Assembly (NCBI RefSeq): GCF_000685095.1
Contig: NZ_BAYE01000011.1
Coordinates: 124,001 to 188,000, forward strand
DNA from: Paraburkholderia caledonica NBRC 102488
GTDB lineage: Bacteria; Pseudomonadota; Gammaproteobacteria; Burkholderiales; Burkholderiaceae
Length of the DNA stretch: 64,000 nucleotides
Reading direction: 5' to 3'
Of the stretch, positions 45,902 through 55,027 are shown one piece after another. Both the position numbers and the translations under genes were made by a program. The number at the start of each line of letters is the position of its first letter. The first letter of the stretch is position 1. The notes beneath the pieces were generated by a model. The model did no database searches. It was not told where the DNA came from and was given only the letters and a program-made list of their open reading frames with translations.

Positions 45902-46185
45902 TCGATGCAATGCCGCGATAAGCTCGCAACGGAGAATTTCGAACGCATTTTTCCGATGCAGGGCATAGCTTTGAATCGCGAATTTGCATAAAAGCGTAAG
46001 AGGAACTGCGGCTGTTTGCACGCAAATGCGCGCAAACCATTGCTAGTTGCGCTAGCAACGGTTGGCAAGACTTCGTGTGCGCGCAGGTGACTTGGGTCCG
46101 CTAACATACAAACCTGACAGATTCAGATCAGGCTGTCCGGTTTGGTGCCCTGCACCTTCACGCTGCTAATTCCAGGAGATAGTTA
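45902..46185. other. Intergenic region before the RcnB-like gene
   Basis: 284 bp without a gene. It should hold the promoter of the RcnB-like gene; I see only short imperfect repeats such as CCTGA-N10-TCAGG near 46115. Confidence 0.4.
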
Positions 46186-46578
46186 ATGAATAAAGCGCGC
46201 ATATTTTTCGCGTCGATGATGAGCGCGGGTATGCTGGCATCGTCGCTCGTTCTCGCCCAACCACCGCACGACAACCCCGGCAAAGGCGGCGACCACGGTC
46301 ACGGGCCCAACCATGGTCATGAATCGAATGGTCATGGCCACAAGCAGATGCCACCCGGACACAGCCCCGACGGTCCAGGCAACTCCGCGAACGCGCCCGG
46401 ACATTGGCGCAAGGGCGATCGCCTGCCTCCGGAATACCGCGACCGTCAGTATGTAATCGACGACTGGCGAGCGTACCGGCTGGCTCCGCCGCCGCGTGGC
46501 TATTCGTGGGTCGGCATTGGAGGCGACTATCTGATGGTGCAGATTTCAACGGGAATCGTCCTTCGCGTCGGTCCGTAA
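46186..46578 (+). CDS. RcnB-family periplasmic protein, His-rich
   Basis: 130 aa, ATG preceded by CCAGGAGATAGTTA. Signal peptide (FFASMMSAGMLASSLVLAQP), then a His/Gly-rich stretch (GDHGHGPNHGHESNGHGHK) likely to bind metal, and a C-terminal RcnB domain (GDRLPPEYRDRQYVIDDWRA, then YSWVGIGGDYLMVQISTGIV). RcnB takes part in nickel/cobalt homeostasis in E. coli; in Burkholderiales related proteins are common and unstudied. Confidence 0.88.
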   Translation: MNKARIFFASMMSAGMLASSLVLAQPPHDNPGKGGDHGHGPNHGHESNGHGHKQMPPGHSPDGPGNSANAPGHWRKGDRLPPEYRDRQYVIDDWRAYRLAPPPRGYSWVGIGGDYLMVQISTGIVLRVGP

Positions 46579-47113
46579 GCGCCAATTGGCCGGCCGTTGC
46601 ATCGGCCGGTCATGAAGCAATAAATTGCCACGCTCCCCATTGCCGGCGGCCCGTGGCAATTTCACCAATCGAAACCTGCGCAACAAAGCTGCAATCAACT
46701 GGCTCTTCACCCCGCTCCGCCTCACATCGTGGGCCCGGCAGCGGCCGCATGGCCCCCCCCGCACACCCTGCACACGATTGACACCACGCACGCCGGAGCT
46801 AAAGAACCGATGACGCGGCGCCGTTATATCAACCACGTATCGTGAGCCGGCGTGACGCGCTTGCGCCGCTGCAGCCACCCCTCTTTCTGTGCTTGTTGTC
46901 ATGCGCGATGAAATGCGCATAGATACTTGCGCCAGGAATAATTTCAAAAGACAACATCGACAACCAACCCTCATACTCTGTCACTTCTTAGGCGGACTAC
47001 TCCGACAGCGGAATCGGAAGTTCGTCAGACAGGGAATCGATGCATGACCGCCGTCCTTGCGACGGCCATTTCCGCGTAGCGCCGCACGCGGATCATGTGG
47101 AGCTTACTTTGTA
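46579..47113. other. Upstream region of the sigma-54 activator operon
   Basis: 535 bp. It holds a hairpin CCGGCCG-TTGCAT-CGGCCGG (46590-46609) just after the RcnB-like gene, a dyad ATGCGC-N8-GCGCAT (46901-46920) about 195-215 bp before the activator ATG, and a hairpin GCCGTC-CTTGC-GACGGC (47050-47066). I found no clear GG-N10-GC sigma-54 promoter on this strand. Confidence 0.5.
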
Positions 47114-49432
47114 ATGAGTTATACCCCAGTCGTTCCGTTCGCCAACGACAAGGCCGACTCCGGCTCTTTCGTAGGCGGCGCACCAGCGTTTCGCCAACTG
47201 GTCCGGATGATCGATCGGGTTGCTCCCACCGATCATCCGCTGCTTATTTTCGGGCCGACCGGTTCGGGCAAAGAGCTCGTTGCGCGCCGTGTTCACGCAC
47301 ACAGCCTGCGCCAGGATCAACCCTTCGTCGACGTCAATTGCGGCGCGATTCCCGAACATCTCGTTGAAGCCGAACTGTTCGGGCACGTCAAGGGCGCGTT
47401 CACCGGCGCGGGCGAAAACCGCCAGGGGCTTTTCCAGCAAGTTGGCAAGGGCACGCTGCTGCTCGATGAAATCGGCGAATTGCCGCTCGCGCTGCAGCCG
47501 AAACTACTGCGCGTACTTGAAACGCGCACATTCCGTCCGCTGGGATCGTCGACCAGTCTGCAGTTTGCCGGACGCGTGGTTGCCGCGACACACCGCGACC
47601 TGCGCGAGCTAGCGCGCGCGGGGCTCTTCCGCGAGGATCTGTTCTATCGGCTCGCGGTCTTCGTACTCGCGGTACCGGGACTCGAGCAGCGCGTCGAGGA
47701 TATCCCCGCGCTCGTCAACCACTTCGCGTCACAACACACGCGCCGGCTGGAGTTTGCGCCGGCCGCGCTGCGACGTCTTGCGCAGCACCCTTGGCCTGGT
47801 CATATCCGGCAATTGCGCAACCTGGTCAGCCAATTGAGCGTGCTCGCGGAAAGCACGGTGATCGACGTGGATACGCTCGAGCCGTTTCTCGCCAACGAGA
47901 CCAGCGGGCCGGTGTCGCGCGCGAGTCTCGCCGATATGCTGATGCAGCTCGAAGGCCGCGACAAGCTCAACGCCGCCGAAGACCTGCTGATCGACCGCGC
48001 ACTCGAACGGACGAGCGGCAACAAGAGTGCGGCCGCCGCGATGCTCGGCGTGGGTCGCAAGACAATCGAACGGCGTTTGAAGTCGCGAGAGGAACATCAT
48101 CGCGAAGCGCGCAAGTGCCTGGAGCACGCGAACGCGCTGATCGAAGAATCGAAATTTGCCGAAGCAATTCCGCCGCTGCGCCGCTGTCTCGACGTGCTGC
48201 AAACGCCGAACGAACAGGATGCCGTGCGCCGCCTTCAGTTCGACGCCTACCGCCTTCTGGGGATGAGCTTGCGCAGCGTGCACGGCTGGCTGTACGCGGA
48301 AGCCACCGCCTGCTACGCCGCGGCGCTGGCGGTCGGTGAAGGCGTCTGCTCCCCCGCTGAAATCGCCGCAATCCAGTTCGGCATCTGGACCACGCAGTTA
48401 ACCACGCTGCAACTCAAGCAGGCACGCGCAACCGCGCAGAACATGCTGGAGCGCGCGCAGAACGCCGGCGATCGAGTGTCGCTCGACGAAGCTCACGTCG
48501 CCATGACCAACACGCTGTTCTGGCTCGGCGACAGCGAAGAAGCCCTCGCCTGTCTCGCGCGCGGCAATCTGCTCGGCGTGGGGCGCAACGACATTCGCAC
48601 CGGCTCGCAAGGAATCGACCTGGCGAGTCTCGCGTTGACTTTCGAAGGACTTGCCGCCTACCAGATCGGCGCCTTCGGACAGGCACGCCGCGCGATGGAA
48701 ATGCTGATTTTGCGCACATCCGAACCCGGCGTGCACGCGCTCGCTCACGTCGTCAATTTGCAGGGCGCCGCCTGGCTCGCCGCGCTGTTCGATGACGTGG
48801 AACGGCTGGGTCAGCTTGCGAGCGAACTGGAGTCGGTATCCATCGCGCACGGCTTCGCGTTCTATCGCGGAGTCGGGCAGGTGCTGCGCGGCTGTCATCT
48901 CAGCGCGCTCGGGCAGGCCGACGAAGCGGAAACTGTCATGCTCGACGGCTACGATAACCACGTGGTTTGCAATGGCGGTGCGCTGTTCTATTCATTCAAG
49001 ACGTGGCAGCACGGGGAATTGCTGCTGCGCGCGGGCCGCGCGAAAACTTGCGAGGCGATCCTGGCTACGGCTATCGACGAGACGCTCGCCCGTCAGGAGC
49101 GCGTGTATCTGGGCAAGCTACTTGTCACACGCGCACGCGCGCAGTGGGCGCTCGGCGACGTGAACGCGGCGGAACTCGGGCTGCGCACGGCGCTGTCGAC
49201 GGCGCTCGCGTTCGGCTCGGTGCCTGGGCGCGTGGATGCCGCGCACCACCTCGCCGATTTGCTGCGCTCGACTGGCCGCGTAGCCGAAGCCATCGAGACG
49301 CTCGAGCGCGGCCTGCGTTCGTTGCCGACGGATGCAACACCTCGCGTCGCGGGCGCCGCGAATCTGCTTGCCGAACTCCAGCAACATGCTTCGTTCCACA
49401 ACTACACCAAAGGAATCGTAAATGGCATATGA
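47114..49432 (+). CDS. Sigma-54 AAA+ activator with central HTH and long TPR-like C-terminal region
   Basis: 772 aa from ATG 47114, with GGAG 11 nt upstream. AAA+ domain begins at once, no N-terminal sensor: Walker A GPTGSGKE at 47-54, GAFTGA loop at 94-99, Walker B LLLDEIGE, and VAATHRDLRELARAG. HTH at about 300-325 (AAAAMLGVGRKTIERRLK). Then about 440 residues of helical repeats of TPR/MalT type (FAEAIPPLRRCLDVLQ; GDSEEALACLARGN; GQADEAETVMLDG; GRVAEAIETLERGL). The order AAA+, HTH, TPR is unusual. Overlaps the DUF917 gene by 11 bp. Confidence 0.88.
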   Translation: MSYTPVVPFANDKADSGSFVGGAPAFRQLVRMIDRVAPTDHPLLIFGPTGSGKELVARRVHAHSLRQDQPFVDVNCGAIPEHLVEAELFGHVKGAFTGAGENRQGLFQQVGKGTLLLDEIGELPLALQPKLLRVLETRTFRPLGSSTSLQFAGRVVAATHRDLRELARAGLFREDLFYRLAVFVLAVPGLEQRVEDIPALVNHFASQHTRRLEFAPAALRRLAQHPWPGHIRQLRNLVSQLSVLAESTVIDVDTLEPFLANETSGPVSRASLADMLMQLEGRDKLNAAEDLLIDRALERTSGNKSAAAAMLGVGRKTIERRLKSREEHHREARKCLEHANALIEESKFAEAIPPLRRCLDVLQTPNEQDAVRRLQFDAYRLLGMSLRSVHGWLYAEATACYAAALAVGEGVCSPAEIAAIQFGIWTTQLTTLQLKQARATAQNMLERAQNAGDRVSLDEAHVAMTNTLFWLGDSEEALACLARGNLLGVGRNDIRTGSQGIDLASLALTFEGLAAYQIGAFGQARRAMEMLILRTSEPGVHALAHVVNLQGAAWLAALFDDVERLGQLASELESVSIAHGFAFYRGVGQVLRGCHLSALGQADEAETVMLDGYDNHVVCNGGALFYSFKTWQHGELLLRAGRAKTCEAILATAIDETLARQERVYLGKLLVTRARAQWALGDVNAAELGLRTALSTALAFGSVPGRVDAAHHLADLLRSTGRVAEAIETLERGLRSLPTDATPRVAGAANLLAELQQHASFHNYTKGIVNGI

Positions 49433-50639
49433 GCTACGCCGGGAAGATCTCGAACCGCTGCTACTGGGCGCAGCTTTCTTCGGCAGCGGCGGAGGCGGCA
49501 CCATCGAATCCGCACGGCATCTGGCCGCGCACTTCGTAGCCGGCGACTACTATCCGACCGACACCGTCAAGGTCGTCTCCGTCGATGAAGCTACCGAGGG
49601 CGCGGCCGTCATGGTCGCCTATCTCGGCGCGCCCGAAGCGATCAATTCGGCGACCTACCCGCTCGGCCCCGTGACGGCGGTGCAGAACGTTCAGGCCCGG
49701 CTCGCCTCGCAATCCACGAAACTCGCCTATGTGATGCCGCCGGAAAGCGGTGCGCTGGGCTTCACGGTGGCAGCACTCGTGGCGGCGAAACTGGGCCTTG
49801 CGGTCATCGACGCCGACGGCGCCGGACGCGCGGTGCCCTCGTTGCCGATGCTGACGTTCGCCGCTGCAGAGATCGATCCGCGGCCCGCGTTCCTCGTAAG
49901 CCAGGGCGGTCTTTGCGTCGAACTGAACGTGACGCCGCGCGGCGGCAGCGAAGGCGCGCCGACTCATCAGCGGGACGTCTCGGCGATCGTCGAACAGATG
50001 ATGCGCCCGGTCGTGGCCGATCCGGAGTTCGGCCAGTTCGGCGGACTCGCGATGTGGGTGATGACGCCGGCCGATATCGGCCGCGCGACGCCGATTCGCG
50101 GCACACTGACACGCGCGCTGAAGCTCGGGCGTGCACTGCAGAACGGAGAGGTCGGCAGCGCCCGGCAGATGACCGCCTATCTCGTCGAACGTTGCGGACT
50201 TGCGGCGCGCGCGGTTTCCGAACCGGGCGAACTGGTGTCGGCCGAAGTCGATACGAGCGGCGGCTTCGACGTCGGCAAGATTCGCATCCAGGCAGGGCAG
50301 CACACCTATACGGTGATGTATCAGAACGAGTCGCTACTCGCATGGGACAGCACGTGTGCGCAGCCGATCGTGCTCGCGCCCGACAGCGTCGCCTACTTCG
50401 TCGGCGGCGAGGGACAGGCAGTCTTTAGCAATGGCGACCTTGTAAACAGCGACGGTTCGCTGAATCCGGCAATCGGCAAACGCCCCGTGACGCTGATCGC
50501 CTGGCGCGCCGAAACGGAATTGCGCAAACCGGGCCTCATTCTCGACAGCTTCATGCAGTTGCTGAACTCGCTTGGCTACCTCGGCCCTTACGTGCCGCTC
50601 GAATCGCTGCAGTCCGCACGCACGGGAGATGCATCTTGA
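49422..50639 (+). CDS. DUF917 protein (S-methyl-thiohydantoin desulfurase-type)
   Basis: 405 aa starting inside the end of the activator gene. GAAFFGSGGGGTIESARHL is the Gly-rich N-terminal signature of DUF917; LGAPEAI, MPPESGALGFTVAALVAAKL, VIDADGAGRAVPSLPMLTFA and the C-terminal beta-rich part follow the family. DUF917 proteins are linked to hydantoinase-like enzymes and to thiohydantoin desulfuration. The next gene is a racemase of the hydantoin racemase family, which supports a (thio)hydantoin or cyclic-amide substrate; inferred. Confidence 0.85.
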   Translation: MAYELRREDLEPLLLGAAFFGSGGGGTIESARHLAAHFVAGDYYPTDTVKVVSVDEATEGAAVMVAYLGAPEAINSATYPLGPVTAVQNVQARLASQSTKLAYVMPPESGALGFTVAALVAAKLGLAVIDADGAGRAVPSLPMLTFAAAEIDPRPAFLVSQGGLCVELNVTPRGGSEGAPTHQRDVSAIVEQMMRPVVADPEFGQFGGLAMWVMTPADIGRATPIRGTLTRALKLGRALQNGEVGSARQMTAYLVERCGLAARAVSEPGELVSAEVDTSGGFDVGKIRIQAGQHTYTVMYQNESLLAWDSTCAQPIVLAPDSVAYFVGGEGQAVFSNGDLVNSDGSLNPAIGKRPVTLIAWRAETELRKPGLILDSFMQLLNSLGYLGPYVPLESLQSARTGDAS

Positions 50640-51361
50640 ACTCGTCCATTCGCATCTGCGTGCTCGTGCCGGTTGCCACGTCTCAATACAACGACCGCAT
50701 CATGAAGGCGATTGCGCCCGTCGTTCCGCCCGACGTCCAAGTGGAGATTCGCAACATCACCGAGGGTCATCCCGATATCGAGAACCGCACAAACTGGCTG
50801 CAGAACGGCATGCCGGTGGTCGAGCTCGCGCAGACCATCGCCAACGACGGTTTCGACGGCATCTGGCTGACCGACTTCGACATGTGCGGCGTCGAAGCCG
50901 CGCGCGAAGTGATCGACATTCCCATCATCGGCGGCTTTCCGGCGTCGGCGTTTACGGCTCTCGCGCTCAGCCAGCGCTTCTCGATCATCACGATCCTGCA
51001 AAGCACGCTCGCGATGCAGCGCGGTCATCCGCAGACCTACGGTATAGAAGACACCTTCGCGTCGATTCGCGCGATTGACTGCCCTGTCGCGCAGCTCGAG
51101 AACATCGACGTCGTGGTTGTCCGCACCTTCGAAGCGGCGTTAAAGGCGGTCAAGGACGACGGCGCTCAGGCGATTCTGCTCGGCTGTACGGGATTCGTAG
51201 ACGTGGCGAGCCGGGTCTCGTCGCTGCTCGGCGAGGCACTCGGCGCTTACGTGCCCGTGATCGATCCCAATCAGGCGGGGTTCAGCTTCCTCGTGTCGCT
51301 GGTGCGTATGCGCGTGCGCCCGAGCAGGCTGACGTACAGCAAGGTCAGCTTGCAGGCGTAA
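50636..51361 (+). CDS. Asp/Glu/hydantoin racemase family protein
   Basis: 241 aa. TTG start at 50636 overlaps the DUF917 stop as TTGA and has GGGAGAT 6 nt upstream. The racemase fold shows two opposed Cys: DFDMCGVEAAREV and ILLGCTGFVDVA. ICVLVPVATSQYN at the N-terminus fits the family. Two-base racemisation of an amino acid or hydantoin is expected. Third gene of the sigma-54/DUF917 operon. Confidence 0.87.
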   Translation: MNSSIRICVLVPVATSQYNDRIMKAIAPVVPPDVQVEIRNITEGHPDIENRTNWLQNGMPVVELAQTIANDGFDGIWLTDFDMCGVEAAREVIDIPIIGGFPASAFTALALSQRFSIITILQSTLAMQRGHPQTYGIEDTFASIRAIDCPVAQLENIDVVVVRTFEAALKAVKDDGAQAILLGCTGFVDVASRVSSLLGEALGAYVPVIDPNQAGFSFLVSLVRMRVRPSRLTYSKVSLQA

Positions 51362-52218
51362 GCAAGTCCGCTTCTGTCGTCTCATCCCCCGTCCGCTCTC
51401 ATCTGCTTTCATCTGCTTTCGTCCGGCTGCGGCATGCATCGCCCGCGCCGGACTCCCCTCTGCGTCGTTCGTGGTGTCCGCAATCCTCTCTCGCGCCGTC
51501 GAGTGTCGCCCCGCTCCGGACGAAATCGCCCCATTACGCGCGCCGCATGTCAACATGGACGAAAACGACCAACTTTGGCCGCCAACCTGGACGAGATCGA
51601 CCAACACCGGCAACCCAGATTCGCCGACGCGCCCGAGCCTACGCCATCTCAACATATGGCACGACCGTTGCTTATATAAAAGCAGGTGGCCGGAAAGCTG
51701 CGACGAACTTATCCGAATGACCGGGGAGCCTGAGAGACCAAAACAAGATCGCGCGCTGCAATGTGTTCGACGTTTCTGTTGCCGCATTGTTGCGTCCGTT
51801 GCGGGACGGCTGGCACCGCGGATCGAGTAATCTCGATTCATTACGGCAAGCAGTCGTTTAGTTAAACGAACTAATACGTGCAACGCCGATCGATGCCAAC
51901 GGTAGCCAGCCGTTGGTAGCAGACTGAGAGAGGGCTGTGCTGTTGTAGCGGTGACGCGTAGAAAGATGGCGACCATGCTTCCGCAGAGAAGCAGCTCGCA
52001 ATGCGCGGGCACTAAAGAGCGGAAAATCTTTGGCTATGCACCGAAGATCCGCTGCGGGATGGGTCCGGCCGTCGTTGCCTTCCCTTCGGGAAAGGGCTGC
52101 GACGGCTAACCTTGTTGTAACGAGTCGCGGAAAACAAGCTGCTCGAGCAGCCTTACGCAGCGTCAGATTTCAACGGCGCCGTGACGAGAGAAGACTGGCC
52201 ATCCACGGGGGTTCAACA
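51362..52218. other. Long non-coding region with palindromes
   Basis: About 857 bp without a credible gene. It holds a 16-bp palindrome TCGTTTA-GT-TAAACGA (51854-51869), a hairpin CCAACGG-N7-CCGTTGG (51896-51916) and a short CT-rich direct repeat (TCATCTGCTT twice near 51400). A long frame on the minus strand shows no family features. Confidence 0.5.
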
Positions 52219-52407
52219 ATGCACCACCACATTTTCGAAAGCGAGCTTGTTCACCTCGAGCGCGTGATCGCATGGGCGTCCCAGGAGCCTTTTTCACCGA
52301 CCTATTGGCGCGACCGCGTCGAGCATTTGAAGACGAGCCCGCAAGCACCCATGTACCGCAACCGCATCGCCCGTCTGGCGCGCCTCGTCGCGGAACTCAA
52401 CGGATAG
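52219..52407 (+). CDS. Small protein with ELVHLERV...YWRDR signature
   Basis: 62 aa from ATG 52219. ESELVHLERVIAWASQEPFS, then PTYWRDRVEHLKTSPQA and RIARLARLVAELNG. It matches the ExxHLxRV/YWRxR pattern of the 82-aa protein at 45653, so the two are likely members of one small helical family. Upstream GGGG is a weak ribosome binding site. Convergent with the MFS gene at 52435. Confidence 0.6.
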   Translation: MHHHIFESELVHLERVIAWASQEPFSPTYWRDRVEHLKTSPQAPMYRNRIARLARLVAELNG

Positions 52408-52434
52408 CTGCGGCCTTTGCAAACTGTTTATTCG

Positions 52435-53643
52435 TCAGTGCGAAGTTGCGCGGGTGTCGGGCGCCTTGCCGGCAACCAGGAGGGCGATTGTCGCCAGGCA
52501 GAAAACGGCGCCTGCATAAAAGGTAGCCGTAGCCCCGATCTTGTCCCACAGCTCACCGGCAATGACGCTCGAAAGCAGTGTGACGACGCCGCCCAGCAGG
52601 TTGAAAAAGCCAAACGCTGTGCCGCGCAATTGCGCCGGCGCGGTGTGAGAAACCATGGTCGCGAGCAGCCCCTGCGTCATACCCATATGCAAGCCCCACA
52701 ATGCGACGCCGAGCAGCACGATGCTCCAGTGGCTGCCGTGTGCAAGCACGAGGTCCGAGACGATCAGCACGACGACGCCCGCGATCAGCAGCCGCTTGTG
52801 ACTCATCGTGTCCGCAAGTTTGCCGAACGGATACGCCGATAGCGAATACACGATATTCATCGTCACCATAACGAGCGGAACTAGAGCGATGGGTACCCCA
52901 CTGCCCATCGCACGCAAAACGAGGAATGCTTCGCTGAACCGGGCGAGCGCAAACACAGCGCCAATGGCGACGACCCACCAGTAGCGCGGGCCCAACTTCT
53001 TCAGATTCTCCAGCCGCACAGGATTGACGCGCTTCGTGCCCGCTTCACGCGCCGGCTCGTGGATGCCGAACATCAACAGTGCGACCGCCAGGACACCAGG
53101 TACGACGGCAAGCCAGAAGGCGAGCCGGAAGTTATCGGCCCACACCGACATGATGACCACCGCGAACAACGGGCCCAGCACCGCGCCGATGGTATCGAGT
53201 GACTGACGCAAGCCGAATGCGGCGCCTCTGAGGTGGACAGGCGTGACGTCCGCAACGAGCGCGTCACGCGGCGCGCCGCGGATCCCCTTGCCGATTCTGT
53301 CGATGACGCGCGCGCTCACCACCACGCCGACGGTCGGCGCAATCGCGAAGAGCGGCTTGCTCAACGCGCCCAATGCATAACCAGTCACCGCGAGCCACTT
53401 GCGGTTCCCGAGGTAGTCGCTTAGCGCGCCCGAAAACACCTTCACTATCGGCGCGGTCGCTTCGGCAATGCCTTCTATCAAGCCGATGGTCGCGGCGCTC
53501 GCACCGAGACTCACTGTCAGGAACATCGGCAAAAGGCTATGGACGATCTCCGACGAGATGTCCATGAAAAGGCTCACACAGCCGAGTACCCAGACGCTTC
53601 GTGGAATGCTCGCGAGGACGCTGATCCGGATTCTGGCTTGCAT
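52435..53643 (-). CDS. MFS transporter
   Basis: 402 aa from ATG 53643, with AAAGG about 10 nt upstream. FMDISSEIVHSLLPMFLTVS, GLIEGIAEATAPIVKVFSGA and LSDYLGNRKWLAVTGY match MFS proteins of the MdtG/tetracycline-like efflux set. RIGKGIRGAPRDALVADVTP is the motif after span 4. Twelve spans. No regulator is adjacent; substrate unknown. Confidence 0.88.
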   Translation of the reverse strand: MQARIRISVLASIPRSVWVLGCVSLFMDISSEIVHSLLPMFLTVSLGASAATIGLIEGIAEATAPIVKVFSGALSDYLGNRKWLAVTGYALGALSKPLFAIAPTVGVVVSARVIDRIGKGIRGAPRDALVADVTPVHLRGAAFGLRQSLDTIGAVLGPLFAVVIMSVWADNFRLAFWLAVVPGVLAVALLMFGIHEPAREAGTKRVNPVRLENLKKLGPRYWWVVAIGAVFALARFSEAFLVLRAMGSGVPIALVPLVMVTMNIVYSLSAYPFGKLADTMSHKRLLIAGVVVLIVSDLVLAHGSHWSIVLLGVALWGLHMGMTQGLLATMVSHTAPAQLRGTAFGFFNLLGGVVTLLSSVIAGELWDKIGATATFYAGAVFCLATIALLVAGKAPDTRATSH

Positions 53644-53704
53644 GGACGGGTTACCTTTGCAATTGCTCTCAGGACAGCGCACGAAGCCGCCCGGGCCAGA
53701 TCAC

Positions 53705-54100
53705 TCACTCCTGACACTGCACGTCTTTTCTCGGCACGGCGATAAGCACCGGATACGTGCCGTGATCCAGCTCGACGCGCGCGACCACGGTGATCATCGT
53801 GCTGTCGATCTGATCGTACACGCTCACCTGTTCGCGCTTAAGCGTGGTGATGCCGGTACATGCGGACGCCCGGCCCTCGTCGGAGATGCGGCATTGAATC
53901 GGGTTGTCCGCGATGTAGCGATATTTGTCCCGATCGGGCGTCGCGAGATATTCACGAACGCTCTGTTCCGACCCGCCCACGCCGGTCACTTTTCCGATCG
54001 CACATTGCAGTGCACCTGTCTCGCCATTCGCGGCTGTTTGAGCGTGCACGGCAGTACTCGCAACGGCCGCCGCAAGGATCAATGCAAAGTGGTATCTCAT
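53705..54100 (-). CDS. Exported hypothetical protein
   Basis: 131 aa from ATG 54100. Signal peptide MRYHFALILAAAVASTAVHA. Mature part has four Cys (ALQCAIG, PIQCRIS, ASACTGI, DVQCQE) that could pair in the periplasm. No family recognised. Upstream site is weak (ACGTGAAA). Confidence 0.6.
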   Translation of the reverse strand: MRYHFALILAAAVASTAVHAQTAANGETGALQCAIGKVTGVGGSEQSVREYLATPDRDKYRYIADNPIQCRISDEGRASACTGITTLKREQVSVYDQIDSTMITVVARVELDHGTYPVLIAVPRKDVQCQE

Positions 54101-54320
54101 CGCGCATTTCACGTTTGTCGGATCGAAGTGTTGGATTGTAAAGGTAGCCGGGGTCAGACTGCCGAGAAGCCTGCGGCTGTGCATTCAGCGTGTAGCGATC
54201 CGGGAGCGGCGTGGCCACACGATGCTGCGCACGGCCTGCGCTACGCTCGCGACTCGTTGGCACACAGGATGCTGCGGACACGACACCCGATCCACCGAAA
54301 GCAACGCAGAAGGAGCCACC

Positions 54321-54497
54321 ATGACCGAAACGCCCGCGCCCCAAAAACCCGATCCGCAACAGTCCGAAATTGGTCGCGGCACGCCGCCCGCGCGCACGCC
54401 GGAGTCGCTTCCCGAAACCGACGTCCAGCCGGATCAGCAGCCCGTGCGAGACATACCGGGCGTCGGTGTGCCCGGTAGTCAGTCACCTGCTCCGTGA
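54321..54497 (+). CDS. Small Pro-rich protein
   Basis: 58 aa from ATG 54321, with AAGGAGCCACC directly upstream. Pro/Gln/Asp-rich (TETPAPQKPDPQQSEIGRG; PVRDIPGVGVPGS), predicted disordered. Similar in style to the protein at 33623. Its TGA overlaps a GTG of the next frame. Confidence 0.65.
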   Translation: MTETPAPQKPDPQQSEIGRGTPPARTPESLPETDVQPDQQPVRDIPGVGVPGSQSPAP

Positions 54498-54739
54498 ATC
54501 CGGTGTACATGGTCTATTGGTCGGAAGCGATAGACGACGCCATCGTGCCGCGCGCCGCATCCTTCGCCGCCGGCGCGATGGCAGAGGCGCTGTCATTTAC
54601 CGAGACGTTGCGGCGCCGTCAGTCGTGCGGCGAGCCGGTGTGTTTCGTCACCCTTTGCTCGGAAAATCCGAACTCGGTGGGGCGCCCGGGCGTCGCCGAT
54701 CCACCCGCCGACTATGCGTGGAAGAAGCGCCGTCGATAA
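54494..54739 (+). CDS. Small conserved-type protein, translation-coupled
   Basis: 81 aa with GTG start overlapping the previous stop as GTGA; an ATG at 54509 is an alternative. MVYWSEAIDDAIVP, EALSFTETLRRRQSCGEPV, FVTLCSENPNSVGRPGV and YAWKKRRR give the pattern of a small family I know from Burkholderia as hypothetical proteins. Function unknown. Confidence 0.6.
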   Translation: MNPVYMVYWSEAIDDAIVPRAASFAAGAMAEALSFTETLRRRQSCGEPVCFVTLCSENPNSVGRPGVADPPADYAWKKRRR

Positions 54740-54823
54740 GCGCCTCGGCATGCGGATTGCGGATGCACATGACGCACGCGATGGTGGCATCGCGCTGAAA
54801 CCCGCTTAACTCTGGAGGCACTC

Positions 54824-55027
54824 ATGGCAAACGACAAGACCGAAGGCATCAAGGAAGAACTGAAAGGCATGATCAACAAGGGCATCGGCTCTATCACCGG
54901 CAACGAAGACAGGAAGCTCAAGGGTGAAGCGCAGATCACCGAAGGCGAAAACCGCAAGGATCTCGGCGATCAGCGTGAAAACGCCGAAAAGGGCAAGACA
55001 GATCCGGGCAACCCGTCGAATCTCTGA
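54824..55027 (+). CDS. CsbD-family stress protein
   Basis: 67 aa, CTGGAGGCACTC before the ATG. KTEGIKEELKGMINKGIGSI, then TGNEDRKLKGEAQITEGENR and Lys/Glu-rich end: the CsbD pattern, a small hydrophilic protein induced by general stress. Located among other small stress-type genes. Confidence 0.9.
   Translation: MANDKTEGIKEELKGMINKGIGSITGNEDRKLKGEAQITEGENRKDLGDQRENAEKGKTDPGNPSNL

Noticed and set aside
46579..47113. Sigma-54 promoter before the activator operon
   Set aside because: I looked for GG-N10-GC with the TGGCAC/TTGC pattern and found no good match; spacing was wrong in the near hits.
51398..51425. Short CT-rich tandem repeat
   Set aside because: Only two imperfect copies of about 10 bp; too short to call a repeat element.
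51140..52012. 290-codon open frame on the minus strand
   Set aside because: Overlaps the racemase and then non-coding DNA; no ribosome binding site or motif.
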